Positions 27,398-33,430 of a stretch of 37,593 bases of DNA are shown here, piece after piece. The number at the start of each line of letters is the position of its first letter. The first letter of the stretch is position 1. The notes below the pieces were generated by a model. It was not told the DNA's origin. It saw only the letters and a list, made by a program, of their open reading frames with translations, and did no database searches. The stretch is from NCBI GenBank assembly GCA_014695175.1, contig JACJNV010000103.1, positions 1-37,593 on the forward strand, written 5' to 3'. The position numbers were made by a program, and so were the translations under genes. The DNA is from Microcoleus sp. FACHB-DQ6 (GTDB lineage Bacteria > Cyanobacteriota > Cyanobacteriia > Cyanobacteriales > Microcoleaceae).

Positions 27398-27459
27398 GGG
27401 CGGGTGAGAGTACACCATATTCAAATCAGGCAGACAATGGATCGTACTCTCACCCGCCC
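27398..27459. repeat. Perfect 16-bp inverted repeat downstream of pyrG
   Basis: GGGCGGGTGAGAGTAC (27398-27413) is exactly complementary to 27444-27459, with a 30-base loop. No T-run follows. It may be a small palindromic repeat or a 3'-end stabiliser. The remaining gap (27349-27827) contains an AAGGCAG-type heptamer array (27583-27620), an STRR array (27741-27770) and no gene. Confidence 0.85.
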
Positions 27460-27582
27460 AACCCAACAATCGGATTTGATTCGGGTCGCACTTACCGGAC
27501 ATGATATCGGGCAGCATTCTCAACCCGTGAAAAATCTCACCCCTCAGCCCTAGCATAGGGGTTGGGGGATAGTACCCGAAGG

Positions 27583-27620
27583 GAGAAGGCAAAAGGCAGA
27601 AGGTAGAAGGCAGAAGGCAG
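27583..27620. repeat. Degenerate heptamer array (AAGGCAG)n
   Basis: Five to six units of AAGGCAA, AAGGCAG and AAGGTAG run in tandem. A third heptamer sequence family in this window, beside the TCTAAAA and TAGTCAT arrays. Confidence 0.75.
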
Positions 27621-27740
27621 ATGGTAAAAATGCTGATATTTTTACTTAACTTTTTAGCTTTGATTTCAAAGGTGATACCAGTAAAAAAAAAATGCCACTT
27701 TAGGCAGGTTCCAAACCCTGATAGTCATCAGTCATGCCCA

Positions 27741-27770
27741 ATCTAAAATCTAAAATCTAAAATCTAAAAT
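27741..27770. repeat. STRR heptamer array (TCTAAAA)n
   Basis: Four tandem TCTAAAA units lie 57 bases upstream of the next gene's start. They are preceded by TAGTCATCAGTCAT, so two heptamer families abut here. Confidence 0.9.
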
Positions 27771-27827
27771 GGTATGAGTTGTCAAACTATCCTAAAATAC
27801 CAGGAAACACAGGTTTGAGGAGGCTTT

Positions 27828-28250
27828 GTGGCTTATTGGAGCAAAATTACTTATGAGAAAAGTACATACATAATTGACCTTGACACTATTAGTGCTTTTT
27901 CTAGCGAACTGGATAACAAGCGTCTCACCTTTTGGCTGCCTAATAGCAGTCAGCCGATTATCCTCAATCCCCAAGGCAATTATGAGGCTTACAAGCAAGT
28001 TCTCGATTACCTCAAAAAAACCATCGATCGCAATTCTAAAGGATCGTGGATTAAAATTCATTATGACCGCAAAGAATTTGCGATCGATATGAGTCGAATT
28101 AGCTCTTTTGCTTGCGAACAAAACGGTCGGCTAAGCTTTTGCCTGCCTGACAGCGCAACTAATATTGTTATCCTCCGCCAAAGCAACCCGGAAACTTATC
28201 AAGAAATTCAGGAATACATTAAAAATACGACTGGACAATCTCTGCCATGA
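27828..28250 (+). CDS. Small two-repeat protein, function unknown
   Basis: 140 residues made of two homologous halves. Residues 4-66 start WSKITYEKSTYIIDLDTIS and residues 73-135 start WIKIHYDRKEFAIDMSRIS. Each half continues with a Phe-rich beta segment (LTFWLPNSS and LSFCLPDSA), I(I/V)L, and a closing helix (YEAYKQVLDYLKKT and YQEIQEYIKNT). Each unit is about 63 residues, mixed beta then alpha. The start is GTG at 27828, supported by an excellent GAGGAGG ribosome-binding site 5 bases upstream. There is no signal peptide or membrane helix. I do not recognise the fold; an internal duplication of a small binding domain is the direct reading. Confidence 0.85.
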   Translation: MAYWSKITYEKSTYIIDLDTISAFSSELDNKRLTFWLPNSSQPIILNPQGNYEAYKQVLDYLKKTIDRNSKGSWIKIHYDRKEFAIDMSRISSFACEQNGRLSFCLPDSATNIVILRQSNPETYQEIQEYIKNTTGQSLP

Positions 28251-28385
28251 AGCAGTCATTAGTCATTAGTCATGAGTTAGAAGCATGAACAATCAAGGGA
28301 GACTATGTTGAGTAACTCCTCACATTCATTTTATTTTTTTTGAGCTAAAGTGCTTAGGTTGCACCGTAATTTTAGATATGAAAAA

Positions 28386-28411
28386 AGCGCAGTAAAATGC
28401 GCTAGTTTTTT
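28386..28411. terminator. Bidirectional intrinsic terminator
   Basis: AGCGCA and TGCGCT form a 6-bp stem with a GTAAAA loop. A-rich sequence lies on the 5' side and AGTTTTTT on the 3' side, so the hairpin has a T-run when read from either strand. It serves the convergent ROK kinase gene (10 bases beyond its stop) and the two-repeat gene upstream. Confidence 0.8.
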
Positions 28412-28420
28412 AAATTTTAA

Positions 28421-29308
28421 CTATTGAACAAGCTGCCAAGCTAATTTGGCCGCCCCTACCATGCCTGCTTGATTTCCCAATTCAGCAACCAATAACTGCA
28501 AATCTTCGCGAGAACTCGGCAGAACCCGCCGCTCAATTTCTTCTCGAACCTGCGGCAAGAAAAATTCCGCACCTGCACTAATTCCACCGCCGATAATAAT
28601 AGCTTCCGGCGTCAAAATATAAATGAGACTTGCCAAACCGATACCCAGATAGCGCCCGTAATTTTGCCAAAATTCTAAAGCTTTGGCATCTCCAGACTTA
28701 GCTAAATTTGCTAATTCTAGAGGTTCCAAACCCGTTTCCCGGCGAATTGCTTGCACCGAAACGTACTGTTCTAAAGAACCGCGATTGCCGCTGTTGCATT
28801 CCGGGCCGTCGGGATTTATAGTAATCAATCCTAGTTCTCCGGCCGCGCCTTGATGACCTACAAATAGTTTGTCGTCTAGGATAACTGCACCGCCGACTCC
28901 TGTACCTAAAGTTATTAAAATTAGGTCTTTAAAGTGCCTGCCTGCGCCCAACCAAGCTTCTCCCAATCCGGCACAGTTGGCATCATTTGCTAAGATGGTC
29001 GGCAGTCCGGTTTTAGCTTCCACCCAGTCAGCGAGGGGGACGTTATGCCAGTTTTTGAGGTTAATTGCTACTCTGGCTATGCGGCCGGCGGCGTCTGCGG
29101 GGCCTGGAGTGCCGATGCCGATCGCACTTACAGCATTTTCGACCGGATTCAGTTGTAAAATAGCATCGGTCATTGTAGCTAAAACGGCTTCTGGCGTTGC
29201 CGGTTGAGGAGTTGGAACAGTTAATGATTGATGACAAGTGCCGTCTTCGCCGAATCTGCCGAGTTTAATTGCGGTTCCGCCTAAGTCAATGCCGATTACT
29301 TGTGTCAT
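28421..29308 (-). CDS. ROK-family sugar kinase (glucokinase-like)
   Basis: 295 residues. Phosphorylates a hexose, probably glucose, with ATP in the cytoplasm. Motifs: the phosphate loop IGIDLGGTAIKLG (residues 5-17), the catalytic segment LANDANCAGLGE, the second phosphate motif TLGTGVGGAV, and the ROK region beginning GHQGAAGELGL. The usual ROK zinc site (His plus C-x-C-G-x2-G-C) is degraded to PECNSGNRGSLEQ: only one Cys remains, the His is gone, and the last Cys is Ser. It is probably a zinc-independent member, as also occurs in other ROK proteins. The start at 29308 matches the conserved N-terminus. Transcription runs into the bidirectional terminator. Confidence 0.92.
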   Translation of the reverse strand: MTQVIGIDLGGTAIKLGRFGEDGTCHQSLTVPTPQPATPEAVLATMTDAILQLNPVENAVSAIGIGTPGPADAAGRIARVAINLKNWHNVPLADWVEAKTGLPTILANDANCAGLGEAWLGAGRHFKDLILITLGTGVGGAVILDDKLFVGHQGAAGELGLITINPDGPECNSGNRGSLEQYVSVQAIRRETGLEPLELANLAKSGDAKALEFWQNYGRYLGIGLASLIYILTPEAIIIGGGISAGAEFFLPQVREEIERRVLPSSREDLQLLVAELGNQAGMVGAAKLAWQLVQ

Positions 29309-29404
29309 TCGATGTGGGTTTTGGATGCAATAATTTGGGACTAATTTTAATAGTATAAACCTATTGTATGTGCGCCTAACACACCTTACAAATTAAGTTG
29401 GTAC

Positions 29405-29422
29405 TGAGGACTGAAGTCCTCA
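29405..29422. repeat. Short perfect palindrome upstream of the ROK gene
   Basis: TGAGGAC, TGAA, GTCCTCA: a 7-bp stem with a tetraloop, of the GAGGACT/AGTCCTC type that also builds the hairpins of the repeats flanking carB. It lies about 100 bases upstream of the ROK start. Confidence 0.6.
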
Positions 29423-29535
29423 AACTTCTCTTTTAAATGTATGATAATTAGCCAACCCAAAAACAGGCATTAATTATTAATAGTATCAGGTCGATCGCAA
29501 TACCTAGCAAAAATTATGGATACAAGCGAGTCCGC

Positions 29536-30243
29536 CTATTTAATTTCGCCTAACTTACGTTGCGCTACCTCTCGGTTGTGCAAAGCATCGTGATAGTCTG
29601 GTTTGAGAGCAATTGCCTGATTATAAGATGCGATCGCCTCTTCAAATCTTCCTAAATTATACTGCTCATTCCCTCGAACGCACCACGCCTCAGCATCTAC
29701 ATTAACTTCCGATTCGGCCTCCGCACCCTCAGCGCCTCTGCGGTTCACTTCCCCAGAAAAACCCAAACCATTCCCAACAAACACCGCCTCAATCACCCTC
29801 CCCTTTGTATCCTCCTCCTCAACCTCCGGCAGCGGAAATCGTGTCAATATCTCCCGCCCAATTTGCCTCGCAACCTCTGACAATTCCCCGCTGCCAATTC
29901 TACCTAACAATACCAGCCGCTGCGCCAATTCCTGAAGCGATGCCACCGCATCCGTAGCAGCGGTGTCATCATGTTCGCCCTCTAACAATCTTTTCCCAAA
30001 CCGTCGCAGCCAAGCCGCCAATTCACCATCTTTAAGGCGTTTTGCGATTAAGAATCCCGCTACATCCCCGCGACTCCAACCGACATTCACTCCTTCGAGA
30101 ATTTCCATGAATTTCGACTCGTATTCAGCGTCAGTTAAGGTTGGCCGGATGGTGGTATTTTCTGAAGGCGGGGTGGGCGGGGTTTGGGTTCCCAATATTC
30201 GCTGAATTAGTCGTTTGAAGAATTGCCAAATTTTGTTTAGCAT
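29536..30243 (-). CDS. TPR-repeat protein with a helical N-terminal region
   Basis: 235 residues. The C-terminus (about 183-232) is a clear tetratricopeptide unit pair (WCVRGNEQYNLGRFEEAIAS, then LKPDYHDALHNREVAQRKL). The N-terminal 145 residues are charged and helical (FMEILEGVNVGWSRGDVAG, LAAWLRRFGKRLLEGE), a pattern seen in cyanobacterial proteins of unknown role; the very N-terminus is amphipathic (MLNKIWQFFKRLIQRIL). Residues 167-175 (NRRGAEGAE) are encoded by a dispersed repeat inserted in frame between the two parts. No signal peptide. Likely a protein-protein adaptor; partners cannot be read from context. Confidence 0.85.
   Translation of the reverse strand: MLNKIWQFFKRLIQRILGTQTPPTPPSENTTIRPTLTDAEYESKFMEILEGVNVGWSRGDVAGFLIAKRLKDGELAAWLRRFGKRLLEGEHDDTAATDAVASLQELAQRLVLLGRIGSGELSEVARQIGREILTRFPLPEVEEEDTKGRVIEAVFVGNGLGFSGEVNRRGAEGAEAESEVNVDAEAWCVRGNEQYNLGRFEEAIASYNQAIALKPDYHDALHNREVAQRKLGEIK
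29718..29751. repeat. Dispersed AGAGGCGC-type repeat inside the TPR gene
   Basis: On the minus strand it reads GTGAACCGCAGAGGCGCTGA and onward, giving NRRGAEGAE. A related piece lies at 3801-3823 in non-coding DNA, which indicates that the unit is mobile or at least dispersed. Confidence 0.65.
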
Positions 30244-30318
30244 TTGTGCGGTTGGGAGGGTGGGTATTTTCTATTTTATAGCAATTTACATAGAGATTGT
30301 CGGCGATAATATCTATAG

Positions 30319-30339
30319 GGACACGGCAGTGCCGTGTCC
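30319..30339. repeat. Palindrome GGACACGGCA / TGCCGTGTCC
   Basis: A 10-bp perfect stem around a single G, in the 140-base gap between mltA and the TPR gene. A near-relative with the same outer arm lies at 32937-32959. Confidence 0.8.
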
Positions 30340-30383
30340 GGGATTGCAACGCACAGCAAACAATCACATCAAGTAGAATTAAT

Positions 30384-31607
30384 CTACTTTAAAAGCGGAT
30401 AATACAGTTCTCCTGTCGAGTTGATAAAACCGGCCCGATCGCCCGCTAAATCCCCCGTTCCCATAAATACGTCAACTCTCCCCGCACCTTTGATTGCACC
30501 GCCGGTATCCTGATCCAAAACGTAGCGATTTACCGCATTTTGTTCGAGTTGTCCCGCCGCATTCGGATAAGGGAGTTTTGTACTAATTAATGCTAGTGCG
30601 CCAGGGGGCATTAAAGCTTTATCGGTGGCGATCGACCTTTCGGCAGTTACTGGCACTCCAATGCTTCCTGTGGCTGGAACTCCATTAGTATCCCGGAAGA
30701 ATACAAAGCTTTCATTTTTCGGCAAATATTTGTTCATATCTGCGGGAAAGTTAGTGAAATATTCCCTTAGTTTCGGCAAATTTAACTCTTCTAAAGTAAA
30801 CTTTCCGTCTTTAACTAATTCTCGCCCGACTCCTGTATAACTGTGACTGGTTTTGCCTGCAAAACCGACTGTCATGACGCTACCATCTGTTAGCTGCAAT
30901 CTCGCAGAACCTTGGACGTGCACGAGAAATGCTTGGAAGCGATCGCGCAACCAAACTAATTCTAATCCCCGCAGCAATCCTTTACTTGCCTGCAAAGCAT
31001 CTTCGCCTTCTAATTGCAATCTTGTCGGGTGAGGTTTCGGCCAAGATGCCATGTTTGGCGGCATCCGGTACAGGGGATAACGGTATTCGGAATTAGGCGT
31101 GCGAGATGCTGCGTAAGTCGGCTCGAAATAACCTGTAAATGCGACTGTTCCTTTGCCATCTTTGCCCGTGGATTTGTAAAATACAAATTCGCGCTTGACC
31201 GATTCCTGGAGTTGTGCAGGGGTTGTGGAACTGACAACTAATTGGCGGAATCGATCGAGAGAACGCCGAACTCGATCGCGCGTAACTCCTGCGACTGGAT
31301 AGCGGCTGTAAGCAGTGGCGGCGGCCGATGTATTGAGATAGCGGAGGCTGTTGTCGATCGACTTTAACAGCAATTCTTTATCGCCCGGTTTGCCATTTTC
31401 GCCCCAGATTTGAGCGTCAAAGGCGAGCTCATCCGACTCGCCAGCTTGCAATTGATTTAGACTAATTGGTTGCAGTGGCGGGGCTGCAACGGCGGGCACC
31501 GAAAAAGCGATCGCCAAAACGCAACAGGCGATGGCTAATAGCTGATAGCGAAAAATCTTGCTCAATTTCCAATCTTTCCTACTCAATTGATACTTTTCCT
31601 TATTCAT
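30384..31607 (-). CDS. mltA: Membrane-bound lytic transglycosylase A (MltA domain plus 3D domain)
   Basis: 407 residues. Cleaves peptidoglycan glycan strands to anhydromuropeptides in the periplasm. An N-terminal hydrophobic segment (about 22-42, LLAIACCVLAIAFSVPAVA) acts as a signal peptide or anchor; a lipobox is not evident. The MltA domain includes FTGYFEPTYAASRTPNSEYR and RDRFQAFLVHVQGSARLQL. The 3D domain near the C-terminus has DQDTGGAIKGAGRVDVF, containing the catalytic Asp. The start overlaps the end of the upstream 84-residue gene by 8 bases, so the two are translationally coupled. Downstream is a 140-base gap with a palindrome. Confidence 0.94.
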   Translation of the reverse strand: MNKEKYQLSRKDWKLSKIFRYQLLAIACCVLAIAFSVPAVAAPPLQPISLNQLQAGESDELAFDAQIWGENGKPGDKELLLKSIDNSLRYLNTSAAATAYSRYPVAGVTRDRVRRSLDRFRQLVVSSTTPAQLQESVKREFVFYKSTGKDGKGTVAFTGYFEPTYAASRTPNSEYRYPLYRMPPNMASWPKPHPTRLQLEGEDALQASKGLLRGLELVWLRDRFQAFLVHVQGSARLQLTDGSVMTVGFAGKTSHSYTGVGRELVKDGKFTLEELNLPKLREYFTNFPADMNKYLPKNESFVFFRDTNGVPATGSIGVPVTAERSIATDKALMPPGALALISTKLPYPNAAGQLEQNAVNRYVLDQDTGGAIKGAGRVDVFMGTGDLAGDRAGFINSTGELYYPLLK

Positions 31608-31854
31608 CGTATCGTTCGACGCTAGAAGTAAATACCGGTTCTACGCGAATTGCGAGAACGCTGGTAGGCCGAACTACCATGTATTCGCCTTGAATATTTT
31701 TGATCGGGACATTAACAAATTCTGACGAATCTTGTTTGGGAACCAGAGTTTTATACCACTGTTGAAAATCTTGCAGCGTTGAAAAACGGATTTCTTCGCG
31801 GTGGCCGCCTTCAAGCAGCAGGTGCACGGAATATTCGCTGGGAGTTCTAGGCAT
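31600..31854 (-). CDS. Small conserved-looking protein upstream of mltA
   Basis: 84 residues, starting MPRTPSEYSVHLLLEGGHRE. It continues IRFSTLQDFQQWYKTLVPK and ends in a beta-rich half (VNVPIKNIQGEYMVVRPTSV). No signal peptide. The composition and regular strand/helix pattern support a real gene, and the overlap of its 3' end with mltA indicates an operon. I do not recognise the family; it may be a cyanobacterial hypothetical. A frameshifted fragment of its 5' end is duplicated 117 bases upstream, at 31918-31971. Confidence 0.78.
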   Translation of the reverse strand: MPRTPSEYSVHLLLEGGHREEIRFSTLQDFQQWYKTLVPKQDSSEFVNVPIKNIQGEYMVVRPTSVLAIRVEPVFTSSVERYDE

Positions 31855-31882
31855 AGGAGATAGGGAGAGTTGTTGGAGGACA

Positions 31883-31912
31883 ATCTAAAATCTAAAATCT
31901 AAAATCTAAAAT
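31883..31912. repeat. STRR heptamer array (TCTAAAA)n
   Basis: Four units lying exactly between the 84-residue gene and the duplicated piece of its 5' end. Confidence 0.9.
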
Positions 31913-31917
31913 TGATG

Positions 31918-31971
31918 TCGTTGCCCTCAAGCAGCAGGTGCACGGAATATTCGCACTTGTGTTCTAGGCAT
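31918..31971 (-). pseudogene. Decayed duplicate of the 5' end of the 84-residue gene
   Basis: This stretch repeats 31801-31854 almost base for base through CAAGCAGCAGGTGCACGGAA and the ATG context TTCTAGGCAT. A one-base length difference shifts the frame. Read from its own ATG it gives MPRTQVRIFRAPAA and a stop, whereas the intact gene gives MPRTPSEYSVHLL. The 31972-32211 stretch beyond holds GGGAGAG-type purine repeats, another STRR array and no gene. Confidence 0.75.
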
Positions 31972-32138
31972 ATCTTTATTTTTGATTTTTGATTTTAAGC
32001 TTTTGGAACGATTCCATATTTTACCTCTTCCTCGGTGCATTCCCTCATCTAGTAGGTTGGATTGAGGGAGAGGGAGAGACGGGAGAGGGGGAGAGTGGGA
32101 GAAGGGGAGGGTGGGAGAGTTGTTGAAGGAAAATCTCC

Positions 32139-32169
32139 ATCTAAAATCTAAAATCTAAAATCTAAAATC
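32139..32169. repeat. STRR heptamer array (TCTAAAA)n
   Basis: Four units, preceded by a purine-rich GGGAGAG-like tract (about 32056-32120). Fourth array of this family in the window. Confidence 0.9.
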
Positions 32170-32211
32170 GATTGACGGCGGCCCCCATCTGCGGCTACGC
32201 TGTGAAATTAA

Positions 32212-32426
32212 GGCTGCTTTGCTCGCAGAGAAAGCAGCCCGCGTCGCTCAAAAATCTAGTTGCACTGCCCAAAGCTGCTACCAACAGCAATGGACAGCTA
32301 ACCGCCAAACTGAGCTAACCAGTCTGGAGGCTAATGGAGAATTCTAACACTCTCTGTGGCCGCCCTGCTCTGTGTTACCGTGCGGGGCGGCTGGGTTTTT
32401 GGGTTTTCCTAGAAAAACCAAAAACC
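32212..32426 (+). promoter_or_regulatory. Structured leader of the 79-residue gene: hairpin, terminator-like stem and A/T hairpin
   Basis: Three stems in order: GGCTGCTTT/AAAGCAGCC (32212-32239); GCCGCCC/GGGCGGC (32359-32365 with 32385-32391), followed by GGGTTTTTGGGTTTT; and GGTTTTTGGGTTTT with AAAAACCAAAAACC (32394-32426), whose 3' arm abuts the AGGAGA ribosome-binding site (32427-32432). The T-tract of the second stem is also the 5' arm of the third, so termination and readthrough could be alternative outcomes (inference). Confidence 0.5.
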
Positions 32427-32439
32427 AGGAGACCATATT

Positions 32440-32679
32440 ATGTCACAGGAATTCGTGCCTGACGATAACTTATCCGCGCGTCCAAATGACACCTCAGCAG
32501 TATCGGAACAGGAAGTAGTGCGGATAACGGTTGCCGGTTCCCGCGCAGCCGTGTTAGAAACCATCCACACCTTGTGCCGACTGGGATTTGCCCCAGTCGG
32601 GGATTGGAGCCCGCCGCAGCGAGGTGCAAAGCCGGGACAAGTGATTAGCGTACTCATTCGCCGATCGCGCAAAGCCTAA
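32440..32679 (+). CDS. Small soluble protein, function unknown
   Basis: 79 residues. The N-terminal 20 are polar and probably disordered. The rest reads as a beta-alpha-beta unit: VVRITVAGSRAAVLETIHTL, then CRLGFAPVGDWSPPQRGAK, then GQVISVLIRRSRKA, basic at the end. An AGGAGA ribosome-binding site lies 7 bases before the ATG. There is no Cys pair, signal or membrane helix. The basic tail and small alpha/beta shape would suit nucleic-acid or protein binding, but that is not demonstrated. It sits behind an unusual structured leader and stands alone. The family is not recognised. Confidence 0.72.
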   Translation: MSQEFVPDDNLSARPNDTSAVSEQEVVRITVAGSRAAVLETIHTLCRLGFAPVGDWSPPQRGAKPGQVISVLIRRSRKA

Positions 32680-32739
32680 AAATAGGATGAAATACGGTAG
32701 GGAAACGACACCCTGCCTTTCGTCCTGTCAACAAACACG

Positions 32740-32886
32740 TTAAACCCTCAGTGCGAGAGGGGTTTCAACCCCTTCCTCAAAACTCAAGTCCTCGCTATGA
32801 GGACTCAGAAGAACACTTTTAAACTCATTAGTCCTCGCTATGAGGACTTTAGCTATTAGACAGGGAATTCATTCCCTGGCGGACTG
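32740..32886. repeat. Left copy of a ~140-bp repeat flanking carB
   Basis: Begins TTAAACCCT, contains AGGGGTTTCAACCCCT, two hairpins AGTCCTCGCTATGAGGACT (32787-32805 and 32830-32848), and the palindromic GGGAATTCATTCCC, and ends GCGGACTG. The copy at 36988-37122 is the same element in inverted orientation. It has no coding capacity; resembles a palindrome-rich non-autonomous element. Confidence 0.88.
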
Positions 32887-32936
32887 ACGGGCAGGTGGGA
32901 GGACTGGCGGACGATGGGCTTATGTTGACACGCTTT

Positions 32937-32959
32937 GGACACGGGGCCCGGCCGTGTCC
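32937..32959. repeat. Palindrome GGACACGG / CCGTGTCC
   Basis: An 8-bp stem with a GC-rich loop, related to 30319-30339. The gap 32680-33430 otherwise holds the left carB-flanking repeat, the zinc-ribbon fragment and A/T-rich leader sequence before carB. Confidence 0.7.
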
Positions 32960-32972
32960 TCCATCGCTGCGG

Positions 32973-33101
32973 CTACATGGCTGGATCTGTGATTGTCACT
33001 TCCTCGGAGGGCGATGGCGTCCCGGCCCGCAAACTACGGGAAATTTCCTCATCCAAGCGGGTTAATTCTACCCGTTCCCCACAGTCAGGACACGCCTTGG
33101 C
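32973..33101 (-). pseudogene. Fragment of a gene encoding a zinc-ribbon C-terminus
   Basis: A 42-codon frame on the minus strand runs from just after an in-frame TAG (33102-33104) to a TAG at 32973. It reads AKACPDCGERVELTRLDEEI, then RSLRAGTPSPSEEVTITDPAM. The CPDCGE motif and acidic tail look like genuine protein, yet there is no start codon or upstream part. Probably the relic of a gene truncated near the adjoining repeats. Family unknown. Confidence 0.45.
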
Positions 33102-33430
33102 CTAAGTCCCTACAATGATTAATGGGGCGGAATAAATGGATTGTGTATTTTAGAACACGATTTGACCGCAACACTTAAAATAGTCTTGATTTACCGATCG
33201 ACTGCACCCTTTTCTCATCAATATTTCTGGTTAGCTGGGGGTGTGTGTCAGCCGGAGTTGCGAGGTTCTGCTTCCAAAATGCTGAGAATGGTGCACAATT
33301 TCAAATTAACAACAAAAGTTGCACTATTTTGAGTAAGCTTTTGGGGGAACAGCTTAGAAAGCCTGTTTCTAAGACTGATGCAAAATATCAAATTAATCCT
33401 CCACCTTGTCCAATTACTAATTACGAACCT

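Noticed and set aside
27583-27770. CRISPR array
   Set aside because: Repeats are 7-base tandem units without spacers; these are STRR-type arrays and no cas gene is present.
33245-33430. 62-residue N-terminal extension of CarB
   Set aside because: It needs a GTG start and reads through A/T-rich leader with no family similarity; MPRRQDLKK at 33431 fits the conserved start.
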